Shown: positions 1 to 5,407 of the stretch, in pieces | How the letters are laid out: each line of letters opens with the position of its first letter | Numbering within the stretch: position 1 is the first letter of the stretch | Source: Fodinibacter sp045807225 | Lineage (GTDB): Bacteria; Actinomycetota; Actinomycetes; Actinomycetales; Dermatophilaceae | Assembly (NCBI GenBank): GCA_045807225.1 | Contig: JBJMHU010000046.1 | Span: forward strand, 1 to 5,407 | Length of the DNA stretch: 5,407 nucleotides | Direction: 5' to 3' | The notes under the pieces: generated by a model | Seen by the model: the letters and a program-made list of their open reading frames with translations, nothing else | Told to the model about the DNA's origin: nothing | Database searches by the model: none | Position numbers and translations under genes: made by a program

Positions 1-102
1 CTCGGTCACCCACCGGGTCGGCGGGCCCAGCGCGGGCGGCGCGGCGGTGGCGGGCGGGGTCGGGGAGCCGTCGGGGACGGCGCTGCTGCTCACGGTCCCC
101 AT
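1..102 (-). CDS. N-terminal fragment of an unidentified divergent protein (34 codons seen)
   Basis: An open frame reads leftward from an ATG at 102-100 to the window edge and gives 34 residues with no stop. A good ribosome binding site, GGAGGG on the minus strand (118-113), lies 10 bases ahead of the ATG. All 34 third codon positions are G or C while first and second positions are mixed, which is what a real gene in this genome should show. The peptide starts MGTVSSSAVPDG, continues with a Pro/Ala/Thr-rich stretch typical of a disordered leader, and ends PPTRWVTE. A short disordered leader followed by an R-W-x-x-x-W type motif is seen at the start of some actinobacterial NarK transporters, but only the first part of such a motif is present here, so no function is assigned. 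A second possible start is GTG at 93-91, but it sits 19 bases from the binding site and is less likely. Confidence 0.55.
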   Translation of the reverse strand, partial: MGTVSSSAVPDGSPTPPATAAPPALGPPTRWVTE

Positions 103-112
103 CGTGCTCGAT

Positions 113-118
113 CCCTCC
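113..118 (-). promoter_or_regulatory. Ribosome binding site of the divergent gene
   Basis: GGAGGG on the minus strand, 10 bases ahead of the ATG at 102. It is the main support for choosing that ATG over the GTG nine bases further in. Confidence 0.5.
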
Positions 119-174
119 GCCGAGCGGGCAGGGCCCGGCGGCGCCGCGCGCTCGGGACCTTCGACCCTGGATTG

Positions 175-189
175 CACCATTGCGTGGTG
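175..189. promoter_or_regulatory. Candidate operator: perfect inverted repeat CACCA-N5-TGGTG
   Basis: The arms CACCA (175-179) and TGGTG (185-189) are exact reverse complements separated by TTGCG. The centre at 182 is 21 bases upstream of the regulator's GTG start and about 80 bases upstream of the divergent ATG. A dimeric winged-helix protein commonly binds such a site, and the 5-N5-5 geometry is like that reported for some SufR-family operators. The position would place a bound repressor over or next to the transcription start of its own operon. That the regulator binds here is inference. A five-base arm can occur by chance in a region of this size. Confidence 0.4.
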
Positions 190-202
190 AGAACTTGGGC
201 CG

Positions 203-946
203 GTGAGCCCGACCAGCGCGCCGACCTCACGCGGCGACGGCCGCGAGCGGGTGCTGGAGGCGCTGCGGAGCTCCGCGCGGCCCCTCGGGGTCGGCGCGGT
301 CCGCGCGTCGACCGGCCTGTCCGCCAACGCCGTGCGCTTCCACCTGCAGCGGCTGATCGAGGCCGGCCACGTGCAGTCCGCTGGTGACCCCGACCATGCC
401 GGTCCCGGCCGGCCCGCGATCCTCTACGCGGCGACTTCGCGCGCCGAGGCCGACCCGGCGTCGGCGTACCGGCTGCTCGCGGCCCTGCTGGCCCGGGCCG
501 TCAGCCGCTCGGCGACGACGGGCGCGGCCCGCGAGGCCGGGCGCGACTGGGCCACCGCGATCGCGCCCCGCGACTTCCGCGGGGAGCCGGTCGAGCTGGT
601 GGAGACCCTGTTCCGGGGCAGCGGATTCTCACCTCGACGCGCCGAGCCACGCGCGGACGTCGACGGGCAGACCCTCGAGCTGCACCAGTGCCCGTTCCTC
701 GACCTCGCGGTGGACCAGCCCGAGACCGTCTGCTCGGTGCACCTCGGCCTGGTCCCCGGGCTGCTCGACGAGATCGGGCAGCCCCGCCCCGTCCGCGTCG
801 TCCCGGTCCTCGACGGGTCGGGCCCGTGCCTCGTGCACATCGGCCCGCCGAGCGCCGGACGCCCCGTCGTCAGCATCGACCTGCCAGCCGTTCCCGCCCG
901 ACCACGCTCGTCCGAACCGTCGCAACCCGAGGAGAAGTCCCGATGA
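203..946 (+). CDS. Winged-helix transcriptional regulator, SufR-like, probable Fe-S cluster binding
   Basis: A 247-residue DNA-binding regulator. Residues about 14-75 form a winged helix-turn-helix: a first helix around RERVLEALR, the recognition helix in SANAVRFHLQRL (40-51), and a wing ending GPGRPAILY (67-75). This is the arrangement of the ArsR/DeoR-like group that includes SufR (COG2345 type). The C-terminal half carries C163-P-F, C177-x2-H180 and C209-x2-H212, within the pattern CPF...LA...P..VC..H......GLL...........PC..H. In SufR proteins the equivalent cysteines hold an Fe-S cluster that controls DNA binding. The start is firm: an in-frame TGA at 188-190 leaves GTG 203 as the first usable codon, although only a weak GAGAA (189-193) precedes it. 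Its stop overlaps the narK start (ATGA, 943-946), so it is co-translated with the nitrate genes and is presumably their regulator. The ligand, and whether it acts as repressor or activator, are inferred. A sufR of the Fe-S assembly operon is less likely because no suf genes are present here. Confidence 0.88.
   Translation: MSPTSAPTSRGDGRERVLEALRSSARPLGVGAVRASTGLSANAVRFHLQRLIEAGHVQSAGDPDHAGPGRPAILYAATSRAEADPASAYRLLAALLARAVSRSATTGAAREAGRDWATAIAPRDFRGEPVELVETLFRGSGFSPRRAEPRADVDGQTLELHQCPFLDLAVDQPETVCSVHLGLVPGLLDEIGQPRPVRVVPVLDGSGPCLVHIGPPSAGRPVVSIDLPAVPARPRSSEPSQPEEKSR
929..937 (+). promoter_or_regulatory. Ribosome binding site of narK
   Basis: The purine run GAGGAGAAG contains AGGAG (930-934), eight bases ahead of the ATG at 943 and still inside the regulator's coding sequence. 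It decides the narK start in favour of ATG 943 over in-frame codons further upstream, which would overlap the regulator extensively. Confidence 0.8.
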
Positions 947-2166
947 CCACCCACTCCCCCACCGCCCCGACGGGCCCGACGACCGCGCGGTCGGCGGGCT
1001 CACCGGGCCTGATGCTGGGGCTGTCCGCCGTCGGCTTCGCCGTGAACTTCTGGGCCTGGGCCCTGCTGTCCCCGCTGGCACCCGGGCTCAAGGAGACCCT
1101 CGGCCTGTCCTCGTTCCAGCAGGCGCTGGTCGTCGCCGTGCCGGTCATCGTCGGGGCGCTCGGCCGGATCCCGGTCGGGGCGCTCACCGACCGGCTCGGC
1201 GGCCGGGTCATGTTCCCGGCGGTCTCCTTCGCGACGATCGTCCCGGTGCTCTATCTCGGGCTGTCCGGGCACACGTCCCTGGCCGGGCTGCTCGTCGGCG
1301 GGTTCTTCCTGGGCATCGGCGGCACCGCGTTCGCGGTCGGCGTGCCCGTGGTGAGCGGATGGTTCGCCCCCGGCCGACGCGGCACCGCGATCGGCATCTT
1401 CGGCGCCGGCATGGGCGGTACGGCGATCAGCGCGCTCACCACCGTCAAGCTCAGCGCCCACGGCTTCGCCACCCCGTTCGTCGTCGTGTCGGTCGTGCTC
1501 GCCGCCTACGGCGTGGTCGCGATGCTGCTGCTGCGGGACGCACCCGACCGGCCGCACCCGACCGAGAGCCTGGTGTCGCGCCTGGCCGCGACCCTGCAGC
1601 AGTCGATCACCTGGCAGGCCTCCGCGCTCTACGCCGTGACGTTCGGCGGCTACGTCGCCTTCTCGGTCTACCTGCCGACCTACCTCAAGAGCGCGTACGA
1701 GCTCACCCAGGCCGACGCCTCCAACCGGATGGCCGGGTTCGTGCTCGTCGCGGTGCTGCTGCGACCGATCGGCGGCTGGCTGTCCGACCGCTTCGACCCC
1801 GTCCTGGTGCTGGCCGGCTCCCTCGGCACGGTGGTCGTCGGCGCCGCCGTGCAGGCCGCGACCCCGTCGCTGCGCCCGGTCGGCACGATCGCGTTCCTCG
1901 CCATGGCAGCGGCGCTCGGCGCCGGTGCCGGCGCCGTCTTCGCCCTCGTCGCGCAGCGCAGCCCGGCCAACATGGTCGGCGCGGTCACCGGTGTCGTCGG
2001 TGCGGCCGGTGGGCTCGGCGGCTTCGTGCCGCCGCTGCTGATGGGCTCGATCTACGGCAGCTCCGGCTCCTACGCGCTCGGGCTGATCCTGCTGTCCGCG
2101 GTCGCCTTGGCCGCACTCGTGTTCACGCTGACCGTCACCGGTCGCCCGGCGGCGGCCGCGACATGA
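943..2166 (+). CDS. narK: NarK-type nitrate/nitrite transporter (MFS, NNP family)
   Basis: A 407-residue inner-membrane transporter of the major facilitator superfamily, nitrate/nitrite porter family. After a polar Thr/Pro/Ser-rich leader (1-22) there are about twelve hydrophobic segments, with a central cytoplasmic loop around 200-226. Family marks are visible: R75 in GRIPVGALTDRLGG and R274 in LLRPIGGWLSDRF match the two substrate-binding arginines of E. coli NarK (R89, R305). The two Gly-rich nitrate signatures appear as FGAGMGGT (153-160) and VGAAGGLGGF (352-361). The length of about 400 residues fits the shorter NarK1-like group, often nitrate/proton symporters, rather than the 460-residue E. 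coli form, but the direction of transport cannot be read from sequence. The gene overlaps the regulator before it and narG after it by four bases each, so it belongs to the nar operon and supplies nitrate to the cytoplasmic active site and/or removes nitrite. Confidence 0.94.
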   Translation: MTTHSPTAPTGPTTARSAGSPGLMLGLSAVGFAVNFWAWALLSPLAPGLKETLGLSSFQQALVVAVPVIVGALGRIPVGALTDRLGGRVMFPAVSFATIVPVLYLGLSGHTSLAGLLVGGFFLGIGGTAFAVGVPVVSGWFAPGRRGTAIGIFGAGMGGTAISALTTVKLSAHGFATPFVVVSVVLAAYGVVAMLLLRDAPDRPHPTESLVSRLAATLQQSITWQASALYAVTFGGYVAFSVYLPTYLKSAYELTQADASNRMAGFVLVAVLLRPIGGWLSDRFDPVLVLAGSLGTVVVGAAVQAATPSLRPVGTIAFLAMAAALGAGAGAVFALVAQRSPANMVGAVTGVVGAAGGLGGFVPPLLMGSIYGSSGSYALGLILLSAVALAALVFTLTVTGRPAAAAT

Positions 2167-2183
2167 CCGACGCCGGTCGCCCG
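2130..2183. repeat. Imperfect 19-bp direct repeat spanning the narK/narG junction
   Basis: Bases 2130-2148 and 2165-2183 match at 17 of 19 positions (mismatches at 2135/2170 and 2137/2172) and are 35 bases apart. Both copies contain the exact 11-mer CCGGTCGCCCG. The first encodes TVTGRP near the end of NarK and the second TDAGRP at the start of NarG, so the downstream copy sits right on the overlap and start codon. In DNA this GC-rich a chance match is possible. Confidence 0.5.
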
Positions 2184-5100
2184 TCACGGGGCCTCGACGA
2201 CCCGCTCAGCGAGCGGCTGGTCCGCAGCCGCCGGTTCTTCACCAAGGCGGAGGTGTCCGACGACGCCCGCGCGCTGTTCCAGATCGGCGGCCGCGGGGCC
2301 GACGAGTTCTACCGCGACCGCTGGAGCCACGACAAGGTCGTGCGCTCGACCCACGGCGTGAACTGCACGGGCTCCTGCTCGTGGAAGGTCTACGTCAAGG
2401 ACGGCATCATCACCTGGGAGTCGCAGCAGACCGACTACCCCTCCACCGGCGCCGACCGCCCGGAGTACGAGCCCCGCGGCTGCCCCCGTGGGGCGGCCTT
2501 CAGCTGGTACACGTACTCGCCGACCCGGGTTCGCTACCCCTACGTGCGTGGGGTGCTGCTCGAGATGTACCGCGAGGCCAAGCGCGCCGTCGGGGGCGAC
2601 CCCGTCGTCGCCTGGGCCTCGGTCGTGCAGGACCCCGACAAGGCGAGGCGCTACAAGTCGGCCCGCGGCAAGGGTGGTCTGGTGCGCTCGTCGTGGGAGG
2701 AGGTCGTCGAGATCATCGCGGCGGCCCACGTCTACACGGTCAAGCGCTGGGGCCCCGACCGCATCGCCGGCTTCTCGCCCATCCCCGCGATGTCACCGGT
2801 CTCCTACGCCTCGGGCGCGCGGTTCCTCGAGCTCATCGGCGCGCCGATGCTCTCGTTCTACGACTGGTACGCCGACCTGCCCAACGCCTCGCCGCAGATG
2901 TTCGGCGACCAGACCGACGTGCCCGAGTCCGGCGACTGGTGGGATGCCGGGTACCTCATCATGTGGGGCTCGAACGTGCCGATGACGCGCACGCCCGACG
3001 CGCACTGGATGACCGAGGCCCGCTACCGCGGCCAGAAGGTGGTCGCCGTCTCGCCCGACTACGCCGAGAACGTCAAGTTCGCCGACGAGTGGGTCGCTTC
3101 CGCCCCCGGCACCGACGGCGCGCTGGCGATGGCGATGGGGCACGTCATCCTCAAGGAGTTCTTCGTCGACCAGCAGGTGCCCTTCTTCACCGACTACAAC
3201 CAGAAGTACACCGACCTTCCGTTCCTCGTGGCGCTCGAGCCCGACACCGCGGATGCCGGCTCGGCCGGTGGCACCGACGGGCTCGCCTTCCGGCCGGGCA
3301 AGTACCTCGTGGCCGGTGACCTCGACATCCCCGAGGCGACCAGCGAGAACGCGATGTGGAAGCCCGCGGTCCTCGACGCACGTACCGGTGAGGTGGCGAT
3401 CCCGCGCGGCTCCCTGGGCTTCCGCTACGGCGACGAGGGCGTGGGTCAGTGGAACCTCGACCTCGGCGACATCGACCCGGTGCTCACCCTGCACGGCACG
3501 ACGGCCGAGACGGCCCGAGTCACGTTGCCGCGCTTCGACTCCCACGACGGCAAGGTCGCCCACGTCTCGCGTGGGGTGCCGGTGCGCCGCATCGGCGGGC
3601 GGTGGGTGACGACGGTGCTCGACCTGATGCTGGCGCAGTACGGCGTCAGCCGCCCCGGGATGCCGGGGGAGTGGCCGGCCGGTTACGACGACCCCTCCAC
3701 GCCCGCCACGCCGGCCTGGCAGGAGGAGATCACCTCGGTGCCGGCCGAACAGGTGGTGCGGCTGGCCCGCGAGTGGGCGCAGAACGCGATCGACACCACC
3801 GGCCGCGGCATGATCCTGATGGGGGCCGGCACCAACCACTGGTTCCACTCCGACCAGATCTACCGGGCGATGCTCGTGCTCACCACCATCACCGGCTGCC
3901 AGGGGCGCAACGGAGGGGGCTGGGCCCACTACGTGGGGCAGGAGAAGGTGCGCCCGATCATGGGCTTCCAGCACATGGCCTTCGCCCTCGACTGGCAGCG
4001 CCCCCCACGGCACATGAACCAGACCGCCTACTGGTACGTCAACACCAGCCAGTACCGGTACGACACCTTCACCGCAGACGACGTCGACGCCGGCACCGGT
4101 GTGTTCGCCGGCAAGGGGGTCATGGACCTGCTGGCCCAGTCGGTGCGGCTCGGCTGGACCCCCAGCTACCCCACCTTCAACCGCAGCAGCCTCGACCTGG
4201 TCGACCAGGCGGAGGCAGCCGGCTCGACCCCGGCCGACTACGTCGTCGACCAGCTCACCTCCGGCGCACTGAAGTTCGCCGTCGAGGACCCCGAGGCCGA
4301 GGAGAACCACCCGCGCATCCTCAGCCTGTGGCGGGCCAACCTGCTCGGCTCCAGCGCCAAGGGCAACGAGTACTTCCTCAAGCACCTGCTCGGCACCGAC
4401 AACGCCGTCACCGCCCACCAGGCCCCACCCGACAAGCGCCCACACGGCATCGAGTGGCCCGACGAGGTGCCCGAGGGCAAGCTCGACCTGCTGATGACCA
4501 TCGACTTCAGGATGACCAGCTCGACGCTCTTCTCCGACGTCGTGCTGCCCGCGGCCACCTGGTACGAGAAGCACGACATCAACACCACCGACATGCACCC
4601 GTTCGTGCACTCGTTCAACCCCGCCATCTCGCCGCCGTGGCAGTCCAAGACCGACTGGGATGCGTGGAAGGCGGTGGCCAAGAGGTTCTCCGAGCTGGCC
4701 GTCGACCACCTCGGCACCCGCCGCGACGTCGTGGCCAAGCCGCTGTGGCACGACACCCCCGAGGCGATGGCCACGGTGCACGGCGTGGTCAAGGACTGGC
4801 GCAAGGGCGAGTGCGAGCCGGTGCCCGGGACGACCCTGCCGGTGCTGGCCGTCGTCGAGCGCGACTTCGCCGCGACCTACGACAAGATGACCTCGATCGG
4901 CCCGTTGCTGGAGTCGGTCGGCATGCTGACCAAGGGCGTGCCCTACGACGTGACGCGCGAGGTCGAGATCCTCCGCCACCGCAACGGGGTGGCACACGAC
5001 GGCGCCGGGGCGGGCCAGCCGAGGCTCGAGACCGACATCCACGTCGCCGACGCGATCCTGCACCTGTCCGGCACGACGAACGGACACCTCGCCACCCACG

Positions 5101-5407
5101 GCTTCCGCAACGTCGAGAAGCGCACCGGCACCCAGCTGCACGACCTCTCGGCCGAGCACGAGGGCAAGCAGATCACCTTCGCCGACACCCAGGTCGCCCC
5201 GGTGCCCGTCATCACCTCGCCCGAGTGGTCGGGGTCGGAGTCGGGTGGCCGCCGCTACGCCCCCTTCACGATCAACATCGAGCGGCTCAAGCCCTTCCAC
5301 ACCCTCACCGGGCGACAGCAGTTCTACCTCGACCACGACTGGATCCTCGGCATGGGCGAGGCGTTGCCGGTGTACCGGCCGCCGCTGAACATGAGCGAGC
5401 TCTTCGG
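2163..5407 (+). CDS. narG: Respiratory nitrate reductase alpha subunit NarG, 3' end missing
   Basis: The catalytic subunit of membrane-bound nitrate reductase, reducing nitrate to nitrite at a molybdenum bis-MGD centre on the cytoplasmic side. The frame is open for 1081 codons to the window edge; the family is about 1230-1250 residues, so roughly the last 150 are missing. H64, C68, C72 (HGVNCTGSC) and C107 (RGCPRG) are the FS0 [4Fe-4S] ligands, with the same spacing as E. coli H50/C54/C58/C93. D238 in DWYADLP matches the Asp that ligates molybdenum (E. coli D223 counting Met). GGWAHYVGQEK, ATWYEK and TLTGRQQFYLDH are also near-identical to NarG. The start ATG 2163 overlaps the narK stop and has no clear ribosome binding site, so translation is probably coupled. 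The N terminus has a twin-arginine-like SRRFFTK (22-28) without a hydrophobic segment, and residues about 361-373 are a Gly/Ala/Asp-rich stretch longer than in E. coli. narH, narJ and narI are expected downstream. Confidence 0.97.
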   Translation, partial: MTDAGRPSRGLDDPLSERLVRSRRFFTKAEVSDDARALFQIGGRGADEFYRDRWSHDKVVRSTHGVNCTGSCSWKVYVKDGIITWESQQTDYPSTGADRPEYEPRGCPRGAAFSWYTYSPTRVRYPYVRGVLLEMYREAKRAVGGDPVVAWASVVQDPDKARRYKSARGKGGLVRSSWEEVVEIIAAAHVYTVKRWGPDRIAGFSPIPAMSPVSYASGARFLELIGAPMLSFYDWYADLPNASPQMFGDQTDVPESGDWWDAGYLIMWGSNVPMTRTPDAHWMTEARYRGQKVVAVSPDYAENVKFADEWVASAPGTDGALAMAMGHVILKEFFVDQQVPFFTDYNQKYTDLPFLVALEPDTADAGSAGGTDGLAFRPGKYLVAGDLDIPEATSENAMWKPAVLDARTGEVAIPRGSLGFRYGDEGVGQWNLDLGDIDPVLTLHGTTAETARVTLPRFDSHDGKVAHVSRGVPVRRIGGRWVTTVLDLMLAQYGVSRPGMPGEWPAGYDDPSTPATPAWQEEITSVPAEQVVRLAREWAQNAIDTTGRGMILMGAGTNHWFHSDQIYRAMLVLTTITGCQGRNGGGWAHYVGQEKVRPIMGFQHMAFALDWQRPPRHMNQTAYWYVNTSQYRYDTFTADDVDAGTGVFAGKGVMDLLAQSVRLGWTPSYPTFNRSSLDLVDQAEAAGSTPADYVVDQLTSGALKFAVEDPEAEENHPRILSLWRANLLGSSAKGNEYFLKHLLGTDNAVTAHQAPPDKRPHGIEWPDEVPEGKLDLLMTIDFRMTSSTLFSDVVLPAATWYEKHDINTTDMHPFVHSFNPAISPPWQSKTDWDAWKAVAKRFSELAVDHLGTRRDVVAKPLWHDTPEAMATVHGVVKDWRKGECEPVPGTTLPVLAVVERDFAATYDKMTSIGPLLESVGMLTKGVPYDVTREVEILRHRNGVAHDGAGAGQPRLETDIHVADAILHLSGTTNGHLATHGFRNVEKRTGTQLHDLSAEHEGKQITFADTQVAPVPVITSPEWSGSESGGRRYAPFTINIERLKPFHTLTGRQQFYLDHDWILGMGEALPVYRPPLNMSELF

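Larger units (their letters stand above)
103..202. promoter_or_regulatory. Divergent intergenic region with promoters for both directions
   Basis: This 100-bp gap lies between two outward-facing start codons, so it should hold the promoters for the minus-strand gene and for the regulator-narK-narG operon. It is very GC-rich except for a slightly AT-richer patch at about 169-197 next to the regulator. No convincing -35/-10 pair, FNR-type TTGAT-N4-ATCAA box or Rex-type TTGTG-N6-CACAA box was seen. It contains a perfect 5-N5-5 inverted repeat at 175-189 (listed separately) and a second inverted repeat with 7-base arms, CCGAGCG (120-126) and CGCTCGG (149-155). The loop of that second repeat is itself GC-rich, so it may only reflect composition. 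Confidence 0.6.

Noticed and set aside
120..155. Inverted repeat with 7-base arms (CCGAGCG / CGCTCGG) as a terminator or riboswitch
   Set aside because: There is no T tract, the loop is 22 bases, and the region lies between divergent starts where no terminator is expected. No riboswitch core was recognised.
103..202. FNR, Rex or canonical sigma-70-type promoter boxes
   Set aside because: I looked for TTGAT-N4-ATCAA, TTGTG-N6-CACAA and TTGACA-N17-TATAAT on both strands and found no acceptable match. TTGCAC at 172-177 has no matching -10 at the right distance.
688..942. In-frame upstream extension of narK by 85 codons
   Set aside because: It would lie wholly inside the regulator gene, is Pro/Arg-rich, and bypasses the good ribosome binding site at 929-937 ahead of ATG 943.
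1917..1936. Perfect inverted repeat with 9-base arms and a 2-base centre inside narK
   Set aside because: It encodes alternating Gly-Ala in a membrane helix. Repeated GGC/GCC codons produce such palindromes in GC-rich DNA; the 2-base centre is too short for a good RNA hairpin and the site is mid-gene.
1000..2187. A 395-codon minus-strand open frame opposite narK
   Set aside because: The translation is low in complexity, dominated by Arg, Gly, Asp and Glu, with no recognisable domain. The plus-strand frame encodes a clear twelve-helix transporter.
2793..5336. A long open frame of 847 codons on the minus strand, antisense to narG
   Set aside because: It has no family motifs and is Gly/Val/His/Arg-rich, as expected for the complement of a GC-rich gene. 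The plus strand carries NarG motifs without a break across the whole span.
1..5407. Insertion sequences, tRNA or rRNA genes, CRISPR arrays and phage genes
   Set aside because: None seen. The window is almost fully occupied by the four genes, leaving only the 100-bp divergent gap.

Overview
The window is GC-rich with G/C-dominated third codon positions. Together with GTG start use and the protein sequences, this points to a high-GC actinobacterium; the genus cannot be fixed from the sequence alone. It holds the 5' part of a respiratory nitrate reductase locus. Genes found: the first 34 codons of a divergent minus-strand gene (1-102), a 100-bp divergent intergenic region (103-202), a winged-helix regulator with conserved cysteines (203-946), a NarK-type nitrate/nitrite transporter (943-2166), and narG for the nitrate reductase alpha subunit (2163 to beyond 5407, cut by the window end).

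The three plus-strand genes form a tight operon. Each junction is a 4-base ATGA overlap, where the upstream TGA stop shares bases with the downstream ATG. The only recognisable promoter region is therefore 103-202, just ahead of the regulator. It carries a perfect 5-N5-5 inverted repeat (175-189), about one helical turn and a half ahead of the GTG start, which is a natural candidate for autoregulation.

The likely logic is as follows. The regulator has the DNA-binding domain and C-terminal Cys pattern of SufR-like iron-sulfur regulators. It could sense oxygen, nitric oxide or Fe-S status and control its own operon. NarK would import nitrate and/or export nitrite across the membrane. NarG, with NarH, NarJ and NarI expected just beyond the right edge, would reduce cytoplasmic nitrate to nitrite using quinol electrons. 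The sensing role is inference; the transporter and NarG identities are well supported.

NarG and NarK themselves look like intact, ordinary members of their families. The points worth a second look are the Fe-S-type regulator fused by translational coupling to a nar operon, its candidate operator, the divergent gene start, an imperfect 19-bp direct repeat at the narK/narG junction, a twin-arginine-like motif at the NarG N terminus, and a small Gly/Ala-rich insertion in NarG. I did not see a clearly new system.
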